64,000 nt of DNA from Paenibacillus peoriae KCTC 3763 (GCF_000236805.1 NZ_AGFX01000029.1:62001-126000), one strand, 5' to 3'. Shown: positions 41,921-52,057, counted from the first letter of the stretch. The notes: generated by a model from the sequence alone, not told the origin. Numbers and translations are program-made.

Positions 41921-42742
41921 TTACGGATTAACCTCCATCTGCTGTAATGCTTTCTCCAGCTCCAGTATAAATTGTCGGCTATGTTCATACCGAGGACCCA
42001 TCTGAAAAAGCCGCTCCAGCATATGTCTCACAGATGGACTGAGCTTCAGTTCCTCCTGCCAGCTTCCCGGTGGTTGATCCGGCTGCGGCTCATAGCTGCT
42101 ATACAGCATAAAAAGCATCAAGTGACCGACATCATACAAATCGCTATAGACAGCGACATCTTGTCGCTCAGGCGCGCGCTTGTCCAGCATGGCTTCGGTA
42201 AATACATCCTCCTGTCGCTCTCCTACCGCCAGCGCAAGACCAAAGTCGATCAAATACAGTTTCCCTTCTCGATAAAGCACATTCGGGATGCGGATATCCC
42301 GATGGATATAGCCCCGTTCATGCACATACATAACCCTTTCCATCAGCTCCAGCATGTAGACGATGCATTCCCGCTCTGAAAAAGAACGCTCCTCTTCAAA
42401 TATAAGCTCCTCCAGCGTTCTGCCCGAGATATATTCCATGACCAGGTACATTCCGTTCGGATGTTTTACCCTTTCGAGCAGCTTCGGGATATAGGGATGG
42501 TCCATCTGCTGCATGATATCGGCCTCACGCTGCAGCAACTGAACTGCCTTCGCCCGCTTGCTCGGTCTGGGCAGCTTGACCGCTACCTCCTGCCCACTCT
42601 GTCCATCCTGGCAGAGGTAGGTCAGACCATAGCTACCCATACCCAGCAGTGAAAGAATACGATACCGTCCGCTTAGCATATCGCCAGGCTGTTTCGGATA
42701 ATCGATCCATGATTGATAAGTGTTTCGCAACCAAGCAAACAT
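41921..42742 (-). CDS. Serine/threonine protein kinase, Hanks type
   Basis: The Met at 42742 gives 273 residues. Kinase motifs: Gly-loop LLGMGSYGLTYL, Lys in EVAVKLPRP, catalytic loop YIHRDIRIPNVLY, DFG in LIDFGLAL. The catalytic loop has Arg in place of the usual Lys two residues after Asp (HRDIR rather than HRDLK). No membrane segment or PASTA domains, so it is cytosolic, unlike PrkC. Substrates unknown. Confidence 0.88.
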   Translation of the reverse strand: MFAWLRNTYQSWIDYPKQPGDMLSGRYRILSLLGMGSYGLTYLCQDGQSGQEVAVKLPRPSKRAKAVQLLQREADIMQQMDHPYIPKLLERVKHPNGMYLVMEYISGRTLEELIFEEERSFSERECIVYMLELMERVMYVHERGYIHRDIRIPNVLYREGKLYLIDFGLALAVGERQEDVFTEAMLDKRAPERQDVAVYSDLYDVGHLMLFMLYSSYEPQPDQPPGSWQEELKLSPSVRHMLERLFQMGPRYEHSRQFILELEKALQQMEVNP

Positions 42743-42891
42743 CTTTATGCCCTTTCCTTTACATGCCGCAGCCAATCTCTTTCCATGCGACTTGTTCTCT
42801 TATTCTTTTGTTCTTGTGTTCCACCATTATACCATCACAATAAAGACCACCAGAGCCGTGAAGGTCTGATGGTCTACCAGAAAAATGAAGG

Positions 42892-43638
42892 TCATGCCTC
42901 TCTGCGTCTGCGCGGCGCCAACCCGAGCCAGGATAGCAGCGAATTGCGTGATTTGCGCTGTCTGCCCTGATAGCTACGCAAATTGGTAATGAGCTGTCGA
43001 TCCCGTTCCTCGTCAGCCCGTTCTTTCATCCAGCGTTTCTGATCCTCCAACTGGTTAGAAAGGATAATATTTTTTTCCATCAGACGGCTATGCTCCGCTT
43101 CCAGCTCTTCCAAACGACTTCGCATCTCCAGCAAAACACTTTGCACCATATCCTGCATCCGCATCATTTCTTGTGACTCTATGGGCTTCTGCAGCTGTAG
43201 TTGTGATTCTTCTGAAAGTTCCTGTACATTGATTTCATCCTGTAAGCCTGCCGGCTCCACAGTAGCAGCGGCTTGCGCCTGTACCACAGACGCATCCCTC
43301 CCCTCGGCCGCCGCCAATATCTCCTCCCAGGTTGCAGCCAATGACTCCGCATCCGAGACGGGCGGCAAACGGAATTCTTCTTCCACGACTGGGAATGGTG
43401 CGGTCACTCTCTCAAGCACCACCTGTACCGCCTGATCCATTGTCATATGCTCTTCACGCAGCGCTTTTCGCATCATCCTTAGGCATTCTACATCTTCTGG
43501 ACTGAACATTCTCGACTGGTTCGCGGAACGCTGAAACACATAGCCTTGCTCCTCCAGCGCTGCCGCATATTTACGAAGGGTACTTGCCCCGATTTTCAAC
43601 TGTCTGGCCGCTTCCGTCGTCGATCTGCTTTCTTCCAT
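42892..43638 (-). CDS. MerR-type DNA-binding protein with coiled coil (DUF3967-like)
   Basis: Residues 1-75 are a MerR-like helix-turn-helix (STTEAARQLKIGASTLRKY, SPEDVECLRMM). About 80-145 is acidic and low complexity. About 150-225 is a coiled coil (MVQSVLLEMRSRLEELEAEH). The end is very basic (GLAPRRRREA). Proteins of this build include RacA and DUF3967 proteins of Bacillales, acting in chromosome or plasmid organisation rather than simple gene control. Function here is not established. Confidence 0.75.
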   Translation of the reverse strand: MEESRSTTEAARQLKIGASTLRKYAAALEEQGYVFQRSANQSRMFSPEDVECLRMMRKALREEHMTMDQAVQVVLERVTAPFPVVEEEFRLPPVSDAESLAATWEEILAAAEGRDASVVQAQAAATVEPAGLQDEINVQELSEESQLQLQKPIESQEMMRMQDMVQSVLLEMRSRLEELEAEHSRLMEKNIILSNQLEDQKRWMKERADEERDRQLITNLRSYQGRQRKSRNSLLSWLGLAPRRRREA

Positions 43639-44174
43639 TAATCATTACCTCCCCGGATGGTATGGAAAGAAATAAGCTTGTATTATGTACAATTCGCTGA
43701 ATCAAATAGAAACCCTTTGGCAAAATAGTTCTAATATTGCGGACTGCTAGGAACCTTTGTCATAAGCGAAAATTTTTTAAAAATACAAGAAACGACACGA
43801 CAGAGATGCTTCTGTTCTATGCACCTTTAAGCTTTTTCGAAACATCACATAAATATCACACCCCAACGCTTTGATGGCACTATTCCTCCCATTAATATTA
43901 TGTATTTTTTTAGTCCATATAGATGGTTCCTTAAGCTGAGATTGAAGCACCCTTATCCTGTATTCAAGCGAAAACGTCGATTAATTCGCGATTTTGCTGC
44001 AATTCACCTTAAAAAAGCAGTTCTATTTACAGTTTCTTTTTAATTTTGCAGCATACAGGTAAAACAATGGATATTTTCAAAATATCAGTAATATGTTATG
44101 TTATGTAACGTAAAATGGATTTCAGACATAATTTGTAGCATACTAACGTTCACTGGAACGAGGAGGAAATATAT
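43639..44174. other. Long intergenic region before ldh
   Basis: 536 bases without a gene. It carries an exact inverted repeat GATATTTTCAAAATATC at 44070..44086, about 90 bases before the ldh start, followed by the repeated TATGTTATGTTATG, which may contain the -10. No typical Rex operator (TTGTGAA..TTCACAA) is visible. The rest shows no clear structure. Confidence 0.5.
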
Positions 44175-45131
44175 ATGAAGGGGAAGGCAAGGAAAGTAGC
44201 GATTGTCGGCGCGGGAATGGTCGGTTCGAGCTGTGCCTACTCAATGGTCAACCAGTCCATTTGTGACGAAATCATGATGATTGACCGCACATATGACCGG
44301 GCCTTGGCGCATGCGCTCGATCTATCCCATTGTATGGATTTTACGTCCACACGTACCAAGGTGCATGCGGGAACATATGCAGATTGCACAGATATGGATG
44401 TTGTAATTATCACAGCCGGGGCTAATCCGAAGCAGGGCCGCGACCGCCTGTCGGTATTGGATGACGCAGTGATCATCACCCGGGAGATTGTGACATCCAT
44501 TATGGAGGGTGGCTTTGACGGTATTTTCGTCATTGCAGCTAATCCTGTCGACATTGTAACCTATCTGGTACAGAGCATTTCCGGCCTGCCGCGCAACAAG
44601 GTGATCGGCACGGGGACCTCTATTGACTCATCCCGCCTCAAGACGCTGCTCTCTGAAGTATTTTCCATCGATCCCCGCAGCGTGCAGGGCTATGCCCTTG
44701 GTGAGCATGGCGATTCCCAATTCGTCGCCTGGTCACACGTCACGATTGGCGGAAAGCCGCTCTTGCACATTCTGCGTCAGCATAAAGAGCGATTCAGCCA
44801 CGTGGAGCTGGAGGACATTGCCCGGAAAACGAAGGATGCAGGCTGGGAAATTTTCACCCGTAAAGGCGCTACTTATTTTGGCATAGCCAATGCGCTGGCT
44901 TACATTACCCGTTCCATTTTGAATGATGACGGTAAAATTATAGCGGTTTCTGCCGTATTGGACGGCGAGTACGGGCACACCGATGTCTGCACAGGCGTTC
45001 CGGCGATCATCGGCAGCAGAGGAATTCAGGAGATCATCGAGCTGGAGCTGAGCCCGGAAGAGCAAGCCAAGTTCGACGCCTCCTGCCGCTTCATCAGCGA
45101 TAATATTCGTGCCATGCCAGACCTGGTGTAG
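44175..45131 (+). CDS. ldh: L-lactate dehydrogenase
   Basis: 318 residues: NAD-binding [16 protein letters not shown], the Arg loop [13 protein letters not shown], substrate Arg/Asp region [16 protein letters not shown] and the catalytic His in [13 protein letters not shown]. It reduces pyruvate to lactate with NADH in fermentation. The GRDRLSVL loop is less usual than the GETRLDLV of main Bacillus Ldh, so a related 2-hydroxyacid substrate is possible. AACGAGGAGG precedes the ATG. Confidence 0.88.
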   Translation: MKGKARKVAIVGAGMVGSSCAYSMVNQSICDEIMMIDRTYDRALAHALDLSHCMDFTSTRTKVHAGTYADCTDMDVVIITAGANPKQGRDRLSVLDDAVIITREIVTSIMEGGFDGIFVIAANPVDIVTYLVQSISGLPRNKVIGTGTSIDSSRLKTLLSEVFSIDPRSVQGYALGEHGDSQFVAWSHVTIGGKPLLHILRQHKERFSHVELEDIARKTKDAGWEIFTRKGATYFGIANALAYITRSILNDDGKIIAVSAVLDGEYGHTDVCTGVPAIIGSRGIQEIIELELSPEEQAKFDASCRFISDNIRAMPDLV

Positions 45132-45287
45132 AAACGTGCCTTACCTATGCTTCATTTAGGATCACTTCACGAACCAGAAGCTGAGTCCGCTTTTTATCCC
45201 AATTCTGGGATGTCCCTGGAAGATGAAATATTCACACAGATGGAGGTGAGCTCCATGTACCAGCAAGCTAACCTCCTATATTTCACT

Positions 45288-46016
45288 CTAAATCTCTTTA
45301 TAACGAAACACCGTCAGACCCGCAAACAAAAACACAACAAAGCTGCCCAGGACAACCGTAATCAGCGTATCGGTTGGCACCATGAACGCCCCGAAGTTGT
45401 CTTTTCCGCTCGGCATCATCACTAGTAGAGGCTGCGCCCACGGATAATATGGGCCGTAGGTCTGGGAGTTGGCGATCAGCATATTCGGCACGGTGAAGAC
45501 GAAATTCAAGGCAAGCGGTGCGGCAAAGCTGGACCACAGGAAGGACACCATAAGTTGTAACGCAGCCAGCGGCAGACAGGCCACCCAGCCCGCGAGCAGA
45601 CTTTGGCCGATCACTGCCCAAGGGATCGGTCCGTTCATACCCTGCACAGCTCCAACACCCAGCAGCGCTCCCCCGAACAATAGCTGGGTCAATCCGACCA
45701 AGGCCATAATGATTGTTAGCTTGGCCGCATACAGACTCGTGCGGGACAATGGCAATGACATCAATTGCTTCCAACCTCCGCCCCCATGCTCGAATCGGCA
45801 GACCAGGGAGGCAAACACGGCGGTCAGCATCGGCATGAACAGGAGCGCGTGCATTATGAGCATGGCAGACAACAGCGTCACCCAATTTCCTCCGGGGTTC
45901 GCCAGCAGACCAATCAGCACGGCAATCGCCGGGCTGACAAGTGCAAGCAGCCAGACGGGCGATTTAGCCATTTTCAACCGTTCCACAGAAAGCAGCCGTA
46001 CATATCCTCCGAGCAT
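45288..46016 (-). CDS. ABC-2 type permease, LanG-like
   Basis: 242 residues, six membrane helices. The pattern FEHGGGGWKQLMSLPLSRTS is typical of lantibiotic-immunity or bacitracin-type permeases (LanE/LanG). The start overlaps the stop of the upstream permease by one base (TAATG). Together with 46016..46732 it forms the membrane part of the exporter. Confidence 0.85.
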   Translation of the reverse strand: MLGGYVRLLSVERLKMAKSPVWLLALVSPAIAVLIGLLANPGGNWVTLLSAMLIMHALLFMPMLTAVFASLVCRFEHGGGGWKQLMSLPLSRTSLYAAKLTIIMALVGLTQLLFGGALLGVGAVQGMNGPIPWAVIGQSLLAGWVACLPLAALQLMVSFLWSSFAAPLALNFVFTVPNMLIANSQTYGPYYPWAQPLLVMMPSGKDNFGAFMVPTDTLITVVLGSFVVFLFAGLTVFRYKEI

Positions 46017-46732
46017 TACGCCACATCCTTTCGGCTAAAATGGGCCGCTGTCAGCAGGCTGAGAAGCACACCCGTTCCGCAGCCGATGGACGCAAATATC
46101 CACGCTTGAGGCGCAGCCCATGCGAATTGCGGCCAAGCCAGCGGAAACCATTCGGACAGCTGTGAAGCAAACAGGCTGCCGATGCCCAGCGTAATGCCCA
46201 GTGTTACAGGCAGCGCCTGATTATGGAACGTTACCGTTAGCCACAACAGCAGTACGAGCATAGGCAGTGTACCGCCCAAGGGCCAAAACCCGAGTCGCAG
46301 CAGTTCCCCTATCGGCGTGGGCTCTCCCCCGAAGCCAAGAAGCATTCCCAGCCCCCACGTTCCAGCCGTCAGGAGTAGACAGGACACACACAGCATTCCG
46401 ATGGCCAGCGTCAGCTTGGCCATATAGACACTGAATTTCGAAATAGGCAAGGCCAGTAGCTGCTTCCAGGAGTTAGACGAATGCTCTACATTCGCCAGCA
46501 TGGAAGAGACCATGGTGGCTCCTAACACCAGCGCAAGGGGGACGAAAAGAGCAATGTTATCCATCAGACCTTCCCATAAGCGTCCCTTGTATCGCGGAAT
46601 CAGATAGTCATAGCGGAGTCCGAAGTTCAATCCCTGCATTGCCACCAGCCCAAGAGGGCCGAGGAATACCAGGAACCAGATCCCCTTTCTGCGTGCTTTG
46701 AGCAGATCCGCCGTCAGCGCCCGCAGCATCAT
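46016..46732 (-). CDS. ABC-2 type permease, LanE-like
   Basis: 238 residues, six membrane helices, with the same motif in the second loop (NVEHSSNSWKQLLALPIS). Paralogous with the following permease. Its start overlaps the end of the ATPase gene (ATGA). Confidence 0.85.
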   Translation of the reverse strand: MMLRALTADLLKARRKGIWFLVFLGPLGLVAMQGLNFGLRYDYLIPRYKGRLWEGLMDNIALFVPLALVLGATMVSSMLANVEHSSNSWKQLLALPISKFSVYMAKLTLAIGMLCVSCLLLTAGTWGLGMLLGFGGEPTPIGELLRLGFWPLGGTLPMLVLLLWLTVTFHNQALPVTLGITLGIGSLFASQLSEWFPLAWPQFAWAAPQAWIFASIGCGTGVLLSLLTAAHFSRKDVA

Positions 46733-47655
46733 AGGGAGCCCCCTCCTTTGCCCACCACCTGCATGAACATATCCTCCAGCGATTTGCGACGTTCCTCCAC
46801 ACGATACACGGCATGTGTGTTTTCGACCAATCTTCTGACCAGCAATGCAACAGCCGCATCGTTCATATTTTCAAAATCCAGCACTGCTCCGTCCTTTACC
46901 GAATGGTAGCCCTGCTCACGTGCAATTAGTTGAGCTGCTTCCGGCTCCGATACGACGATACGAATTCCCCCTGCAGATTCCTGACGGAGATTGTGAATCG
47001 TATTCTGGAAGACCAGCTCGCCCTCGCGAATAATGCCGACGGTATTGGCCATCTGCTCCACCTCGCTCAGCAGATGGCTAGATACCAGTACGGTGATCCC
47101 CCGTTGCTTGGGCATCGTCTGAATCAATTCGCGCATTTCCTGAATGCCCTCCGGGTCCAAACCATTCGTAGGCTCATCCAAAATAAGCATTTCGGGATTC
47201 CCGAGCAGTGCTGCTGCAATGCCAAGTCTCTGCTTCATACCCAACGAGTAGCCTTTGACCGGGCGTTTGGCATGCTTGGTCAGCCTGACGACCTCCAATA
47301 CGTCCGCAATGTTCTCTTTGGGCACATTCAAAATGCGGCGAATGGCCTCCAGATTTTCAATGGCATTCAAATGACCATAATACGAAGGATACTCTACCAG
47401 CGAGCCGACCTTGCGCAAAATATCGAGCTTATGTCTGCGAATATCCTGTCCAAATATGTGGATCGTTCCCCGGGTTGGACGAATGAGTCCGAGCAGCATT
47501 CGAATCGTGGTCGTTTTCCCCGCTCCGTTCGGACCGAGAAAGCCATAAATATCTCCATGGCCGATTTTCAGGTCCAGTTGATTAACCGCAGCACGGTCTT
47601 TGTATATTTTGCTGAGACCGTTCGTTTCAATAATGTATTCGTTCAAATTCCTCAC
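46729..47655 (-). CDS. ABC transporter ATPase, LanF/BcrA-like
   Basis: 308 residues: Walker A FLGPNGAGKTTTIRML, signature YSLGMKQRLG, Walker B MLILDEPTNGLD, His switch VLVSSHLLSEVEQ. The C-terminal 85 residues are typical of BcrA-type subunits. It drives the two permeases downstream, likely exporting a peptide antibiotic from the membrane. Confidence 0.92.
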   Translation of the reverse strand: MRNLNEYIIETNGLSKIYKDRAAVNQLDLKIGHGDIYGFLGPNGAGKTTTIRMLLGLIRPTRGTIHIFGQDIRRHKLDILRKVGSLVEYPSYYGHLNAIENLEAIRRILNVPKENIADVLEVVRLTKHAKRPVKGYSLGMKQRLGIAAALLGNPEMLILDEPTNGLDPEGIQEMRELIQTMPKQRGITVLVSSHLLSEVEQMANTVGIIREGELVFQNTIHNLRQESAGGIRIVVSEPEAAQLIAREQGYHSVKDGAVLDFENMNDAAVALLVRRLVENTHAVYRVEERRKSLEDMFMQVVGKGGGSL

Positions 47656-47705
47656 CTCGGCACCTATCGTAACGTGCCAAGTTTAAAGCTGAGGGGACCC
47701 TTCGT

Positions 47706-49136
47706 TTAAGTTTTGTTTAAGAAACGGATTTGTGTTCCGGCAGAGGAACTGGTAATCTCTCTCTCCAGATTCATTTCACGAGCCAGCAATTCCGTAATCG
47801 CCAAGCCAATCCCCGCTCCTTTTCCACAAGACTGGCGCTCCATTCCCGGCCCTTTATCTTCAATAACTAGCACCGATTTCCCGAAATGCTCCTCTACACG
47901 AATACCAATATAGCGGCCTGAAGCAGCATGGCGAACTACATTTTGGAAAATATTATCCAGCAAACGGCGTAAGCCCTGCTCATCAACCTTCCATACGATA
48001 TTATGCTCGGGCAGATCGATATCCACCTCAAAGCCTTCCTTTTCCCATACCGGATACCAGCTGGCTGCACACTCCCTCACCACCCGCAGGATATCGCGCG
48101 GTTCGTTATGCAATGTATATTTGCCACTGGACAGCAGATTGTAGGTGAGCAGGTTGTCGATCAGACTCCCAAGGTCCTTTAATTTGTTTTCCATCAGCGT
48201 AATCGACTGCTTCCCTTTGCTGCTCAGATTTTCCGCATCCAGTGTGTACAGATGACTGCGCACTACCGTAAGTGGTGTCCGAATATCGTGTGACAGATCG
48301 GCGACCAGCCTTTTCCGCAGCTCTTCCTCCTGTCGCTCACGTCCCCGACTATCTGCCAACTGCTCAACCATCTGATTGAACGCTTCTTCCAGCTTGCCGA
48401 TTTCATCCGGGCGTCCAGTAGCGACAAGAATGGGTAGTCCATCCTCTCCCCGCTGCGACATGGCCGCCTGAAGACGCACCAATCTGTACCGAATGCCTAC
48501 AAAGAACAGGAGAGACACGAATATAAAACCTGTAAGCATCAATACTATAAAAAAGAGGTAGTACATCAACATACTGCTATCTGTATTCTGCTGTTCAAAG
48601 AATGAACGGGGCACTTTTAATACCATGTAGCCCTGATTCACATCTTCTTTGCCGCCGCCAATAAAGGCCACTACTGTGAATGGTCCCTCGTAGCTTACTT
48701 TCTTCATAAAAGCAATAGCCTGCGCCGCACTCCATTGATTTGGAACTTCTGATTGTGCAGGGAGCTCCAATCTTGTTTTCCCGGTAGCATCCACCCAAAA
48801 TATCTGTGAATCGGGAAATATGTTCCGCTGTATTTTGCTCAGATGGGCTGAGATTTGCTCAGATGTGGCTCCTTTCAAGGCTACAGCTTCACGATGCCAG
48901 CTACTTTCGGTACGGATAGTTGAGGGATAGTGTGAGTTTTTAGGCTTGAGATCCATCTGCCAGCTAGACAACATACTATAGATAAGCATCGTGGCAGGCA
49001 GCACAATAGGTAGAAGCATCATGGCTACCACAATAATGAGCAGATAGCGGAATAACAGCGAGCTTCGAAATCGCCCTCCCTGACCAGACACCGAGTTGCG
49101 CCGCAGCCTCTCCCAACCATTACGCGGCTCGCTCAT
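47706..49136 (-). CDS. Sensor histidine kinase
   Basis: 476 residues. Membrane helices at about 28-50 and 195-220 enclose an extracellular domain of about 145 residues. HAMP (about 220-275), DHp with the phosphorylated His in VADLSHDIRTPLTVVRSH (about 290), and an HATPase domain with VIEDKGPGMERQ. Start overlaps the regulator stop (ATGA). The large sensor domain differs from the tiny loops of BceS-type kinases. Confidence 0.9.
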   Translation of the reverse strand: MSEPRNGWERLRRNSVSGQGGRFRSSLLFRYLLIIVVAMMLLPIVLPATMLIYSMLSSWQMDLKPKNSHYPSTIRTESSWHREAVALKGATSEQISAHLSKIQRNIFPDSQIFWVDATGKTRLELPAQSEVPNQWSAAQAIAFMKKVSYEGPFTVVAFIGGGKEDVNQGYMVLKVPRSFFEQQNTDSSMLMYYLFFIVLMLTGFIFVSLLFFVGIRYRLVRLQAAMSQRGEDGLPILVATGRPDEIGKLEEAFNQMVEQLADSRGRERQEEELRKRLVADLSHDIRTPLTVVRSHLYTLDAENLSSKGKQSITLMENKLKDLGSLIDNLLTYNLLSSGKYTLHNEPRDILRVVRECAASWYPVWEKEGFEVDIDLPEHNIVWKVDEQGLRRLLDNIFQNVVRHAASGRYIGIRVEEHFGKSVLVIEDKGPGMERQSCGKGAGIGLAITELLAREMNLEREITSSSAGTQIRFLNKT

Positions 49137-49813
49137 TGCGCCTTCACCCGATAACCTACACCACGGATCGTCTCAATGATACGGGGATTCGCAGGGTCAA
49201 TCTCCAGCTTCTCGCGCAGGTGCCGGATATGAACCATCAGCGTCTTGTCTCCGTCGATATACGGATCGCCCCACACAGCCTCATACATTTGCTCCTTGGT
49301 CATAATTTGGCCCAAATGCCGCAGCAAATAAGCAAAAATATGATATTGCTTGCCTGTTAACGTAATTTCTTCCCCGGTATCACGATTCACAATACGGTTA
49401 TCAAGTAGGTACACCGTGAGATGCGCCAGTTGTATGGATTCTTCGGGTGCGGCACCTGTTCGACGCAACAAAACCTCTATTCGTGCAATAAGCTCATCCG
49501 GGTGAAAGGGTTTGGTCACATAATCGTCGGCAAAATCCAGTCCTTGCAGCTTATCGTCAATGGAGGTACGGGCTGATAACATAAGAATCGGAAGCTCCGG
49601 GCGCTCCTTCTTGAGCCGTTTGCCAATTGTAAAGCCATCCAGACCGGGCAGCATCACATCCAAAATGACTAGCTGGCACGTTTGGACCGCTTCCATAGCC
49701 CCCTCCCCACTGCGAAGCCAAATTACAGCGTAATTTCGTTCTTCCAGGTATTGATGCATCCAGGCACCGATATCCTGATCATCTTCAATGTATAACACAC
49801 TTGTTTTCATCAT
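49133..49813 (-). CDS. OmpR-family response regulator
   Basis: 226 residues: receiver with acidic pocket YIEDDQD and phosphorylated Asp in LVILDVMLPGLDG, and a winged-helix output with the usual end RHLREKLEIDPANPRIIETI. First gene of the five-gene minus-strand unit and likely activator of the downstream ABC transporter genes. Confidence 0.92.
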   Translation of the reverse strand: MMKTSVLYIEDDQDIGAWMHQYLEERNYAVIWLRSGEGAMEAVQTCQLVILDVMLPGLDGFTIGKRLKKERPELPILMLSARTSIDDKLQGLDFADDYVTKPFHPDELIARIEVLLRRTGAAPEESIQLAHLTVYLLDNRIVNRDTGEEITLTGKQYHIFAYLLRHLGQIMTKEQMYEAVWGDPYIDGDKTLMVHIRHLREKLEIDPANPRIIETIRGVGYRVKAQ

Positions 49814-49959
49814 TCGTCACCTGCTTATCGTTTTTCTTTTATGTAATGGGCATTATAGCATTATGGTACATAACCCGCTTAAAAAGGTTAATAACTACCT
49901 TATACGACATACACTATACGATTTCAAATTTTATGGCTTGTGAAAAAGGAGGCTATTCC

Positions 49960-51762
49960 ATGCTACTGGAAGCGATATACCATCACCCGAAGCGTAATTG
50001 GGCTTTTGGCTATGATCATGAAACGATATTCCTGCGGCTTCGCACCAAGAAAAATGACCTGACCACCATTCACGCTCTCACCGTAGATAAATACGACTGG
50101 AAACGTACCCGGCAGCTTGTTCCGATGTCCAAATTTGCCACCGACGGCAGGTTTGATTACTACGAATGCAGCGTGAAGCCTATTCATCGTCGGCTGAAAT
50201 ATGGATTTTTGCTGGAAGATGGAGAGGAACGCCTATGGATGAATGAGGATGATTTTACTACCGAGGAGCCCCAAAATGCAGATAATCTGTTCCAATACCC
50301 ATTTTTGAATCCGATTGATATTCTCAAGCCTCCTGCGTGGGTGAAGGATGCCGTATTTTATCAGATTTTCCCGGAACGCTTTGCGAACGGTGACCCCTCC
50401 ATTAGCCCGGAAGGTGCGGAGACATGGGGCGGCACGCCGCAAAGAGACAATTTTTTTGGTGGGGATCTACAAGGCATTCTGGATCATCTGGATCACCTGA
50501 GCAAGCTGGGGATTAGCGCCCTATATATGACCCCTGTCTTCAAGGCAACAACGAATCATAAATACGATACCGAGGATTATATGGAGGTAGATCCGCATTT
50601 CGGGGACAAGGAGATATTAAAGAAACTGGTGAGTGCCTGCCATGACCGGAGAATCCGGGTGCTGCTTGATGCGGTATTCAACCATTCAGGGCGTACATTC
50701 AAGCCATTCGTTGACGTGCTGGAAAAAGGCGAAGCCTCCCCTTACAAGGACTGGTTTCATGTACATAGCTTCCCGCTCGAAGTGGTCGACGGCACACCGG
50801 CCTACGATACATTCGGACTGGAGCCGATGATGCCCAAGCTGAACACCGAACATCCCGAGGTGAAAAAGTATTTGCTAGACGTGGCAAAGCATTGGATCGA
50901 AGAGATCGGCATCGACGGCTGGCGGCTGGATGTGGCTGACGAAGTGGATCACGCCTTTTGGCGAGAATTCCGTACGACGGTCAAGCAGGCCAATCCGGAT
51001 GCGTACATTTTAGGTGAAATGTGGAATGAGTCATCTGAATGGCTACAGGGTGACCAGTTCGATGCGACGATGAATTATCCGTTCACCTATGCAGTGAATG
51101 ATTTTTTCGTCAAAAAAGTGACCGACGCCCAAAGCTTCGCCTTTGCCATCGGACAACAACTGGCCCGCTATCCGCTGCAAGCATCTGAAGTAGCCTTCAA
51201 CCTGCTGGACAGCCACGACACGCCACGCCTGCTGACACTGTGCGGGGGTGACAAGCGGCTGATGCGGCTGGCCGCTATGTTCCAGTTCACGTACATAGGC
51301 GCACCCTGCATTTATTACGGTGATGAAATCGGCCTGGATGGAGAGGCTGATCCAGGCTGCCGCAAGTGCATGGAGTGGGACAACGATAAGCAGGATCATG
51401 AGCTATTCGATTTTTACCGCAAGCTAATTGCGCTTCGGAAGGCGCATCCAGCCCTCCGTGCTAAGGGAAGCCTTACTTTTCTGGAGGCACAGCCGAAAAG
51501 CACGTCCCTCGCCTACGAACGCCGGAGCGAGGAAGAAGTGCTGCTTGTACTGCTCAACCGTTCCGGAGAAGATCATGCTTTTGAACTGGACATTCCCGAG
51601 CAGGAATGGCAATTAGCCTTTGGTGAAAGCGAGTGGTCCACAGGAGCGAAAGGCTTAAAGGCCGAGCTTCAACCCTACGGCTACGCCGTGCTGAAGGCAG
51701 TACCTGTCCGGTCAGTGAAGCCTGCGCAAAAAGAAGAGGACACAGCCGAAAGTAAGGCATAA
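49960..51762 (+). CDS. Neopullulanase/cyclomaltodextrinase-type alpha-amylase
   Basis: The ATG at 49960 follows AAAGGAGG; the upstream 53 codons are not part of the domain. 600 residues: N-terminal CBM34-like domain (1-125), GH13 barrel with DAVFNHSG, catalytic Asp in DGWRLDVADEVD, Glu in LGEMWNE and Asp in LLDSHDTPR, then a beta-domain. No signal peptide, so cytosolic. It breaks cyclodextrins, pullulan or maltodextrins. Confidence 0.92.
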   Translation: MLLEAIYHHPKRNWAFGYDHETIFLRLRTKKNDLTTIHALTVDKYDWKRTRQLVPMSKFATDGRFDYYECSVKPIHRRLKYGFLLEDGEERLWMNEDDFTTEEPQNADNLFQYPFLNPIDILKPPAWVKDAVFYQIFPERFANGDPSISPEGAETWGGTPQRDNFFGGDLQGILDHLDHLSKLGISALYMTPVFKATTNHKYDTEDYMEVDPHFGDKEILKKLVSACHDRRIRVLLDAVFNHSGRTFKPFVDVLEKGEASPYKDWFHVHSFPLEVVDGTPAYDTFGLEPMMPKLNTEHPEVKKYLLDVAKHWIEEIGIDGWRLDVADEVDHAFWREFRTTVKQANPDAYILGEMWNESSEWLQGDQFDATMNYPFTYAVNDFFVKKVTDAQSFAFAIGQQLARYPLQASEVAFNLLDSHDTPRLLTLCGGDKRLMRLAAMFQFTYIGAPCIYYGDEIGLDGEADPGCRKCMEWDNDKQDHELFDFYRKLIALRKAHPALRAKGSLTFLEAQPKSTSLAYERRSEEEVLLVLLNRSGEDHAFELDIPEQEWQLAFGESEWSTGAKGLKAELQPYGYAVLKAVPVRSVKPAQKEEDTAESKA

Positions 51763-51904
51763 AAAAAGCCTATGCAGGTCCATACTGGCTGGAATATCGT
51801 ACGAGCACGGCCATAACAAAGTAAGACCATCAAGAGCAGATCAGGGAACCTGTCCATCCTGGTGGTCTTTGTGCGTTAATGATGAAGCTTTTGCATAAAA
51901 CGGG

Positions 51905-52057
51905 TCACTTATTATTAACATCTGTTCTTACTACCCCGACATCAGAAGCATTGATAGAAATCGGGTTGCCGCCTTGTCCTGTCTGAGCTGAAGAAGATTG
52001 TCTGACGTCTACTGAAATTTTTTTATTTTTAAATCCACTTCTTCTCTTTCTTCCCAA
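51905..52057 (-). CDS. Small basic protein, 50 residues
   Basis: A TTG at 52057 follows AAGGAGGTAATTCTT, chosen over the upstream ATG that lacks a site. The product starts GRKRRSGFKNKKISVDVRQ and ends with a Ser/Asn/Val-rich segment (NPISINASDVGVVRTDV). Divergent from the 52302 gene, whose product also starts with a Lys/Arg tract. Function unknown. Confidence 0.55.
   Translation of the reverse strand: MGRKRRSGFKNKKISVDVRQSSSAQTGQGGNPISINASDVGVVRTDVNNK

Noticed and set aside
43639-44174. Small RNA or riboswitch before ldh
   Set aside because: Only one short palindrome is seen; no recognisable riboswitch core or terminator.
45236-45290. GGAGGT...ACCTCC hairpin after ldh
   Set aside because: No T-run on either side, and arms are just ribosome-site-like sequences; too weak to call a terminator.
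45147-45425. 92-codon frame after ldh
   Set aside because: Runs into the convergent permease gene and becomes basic and low complexity; probably only its first part is outside a real gene, with no domain.
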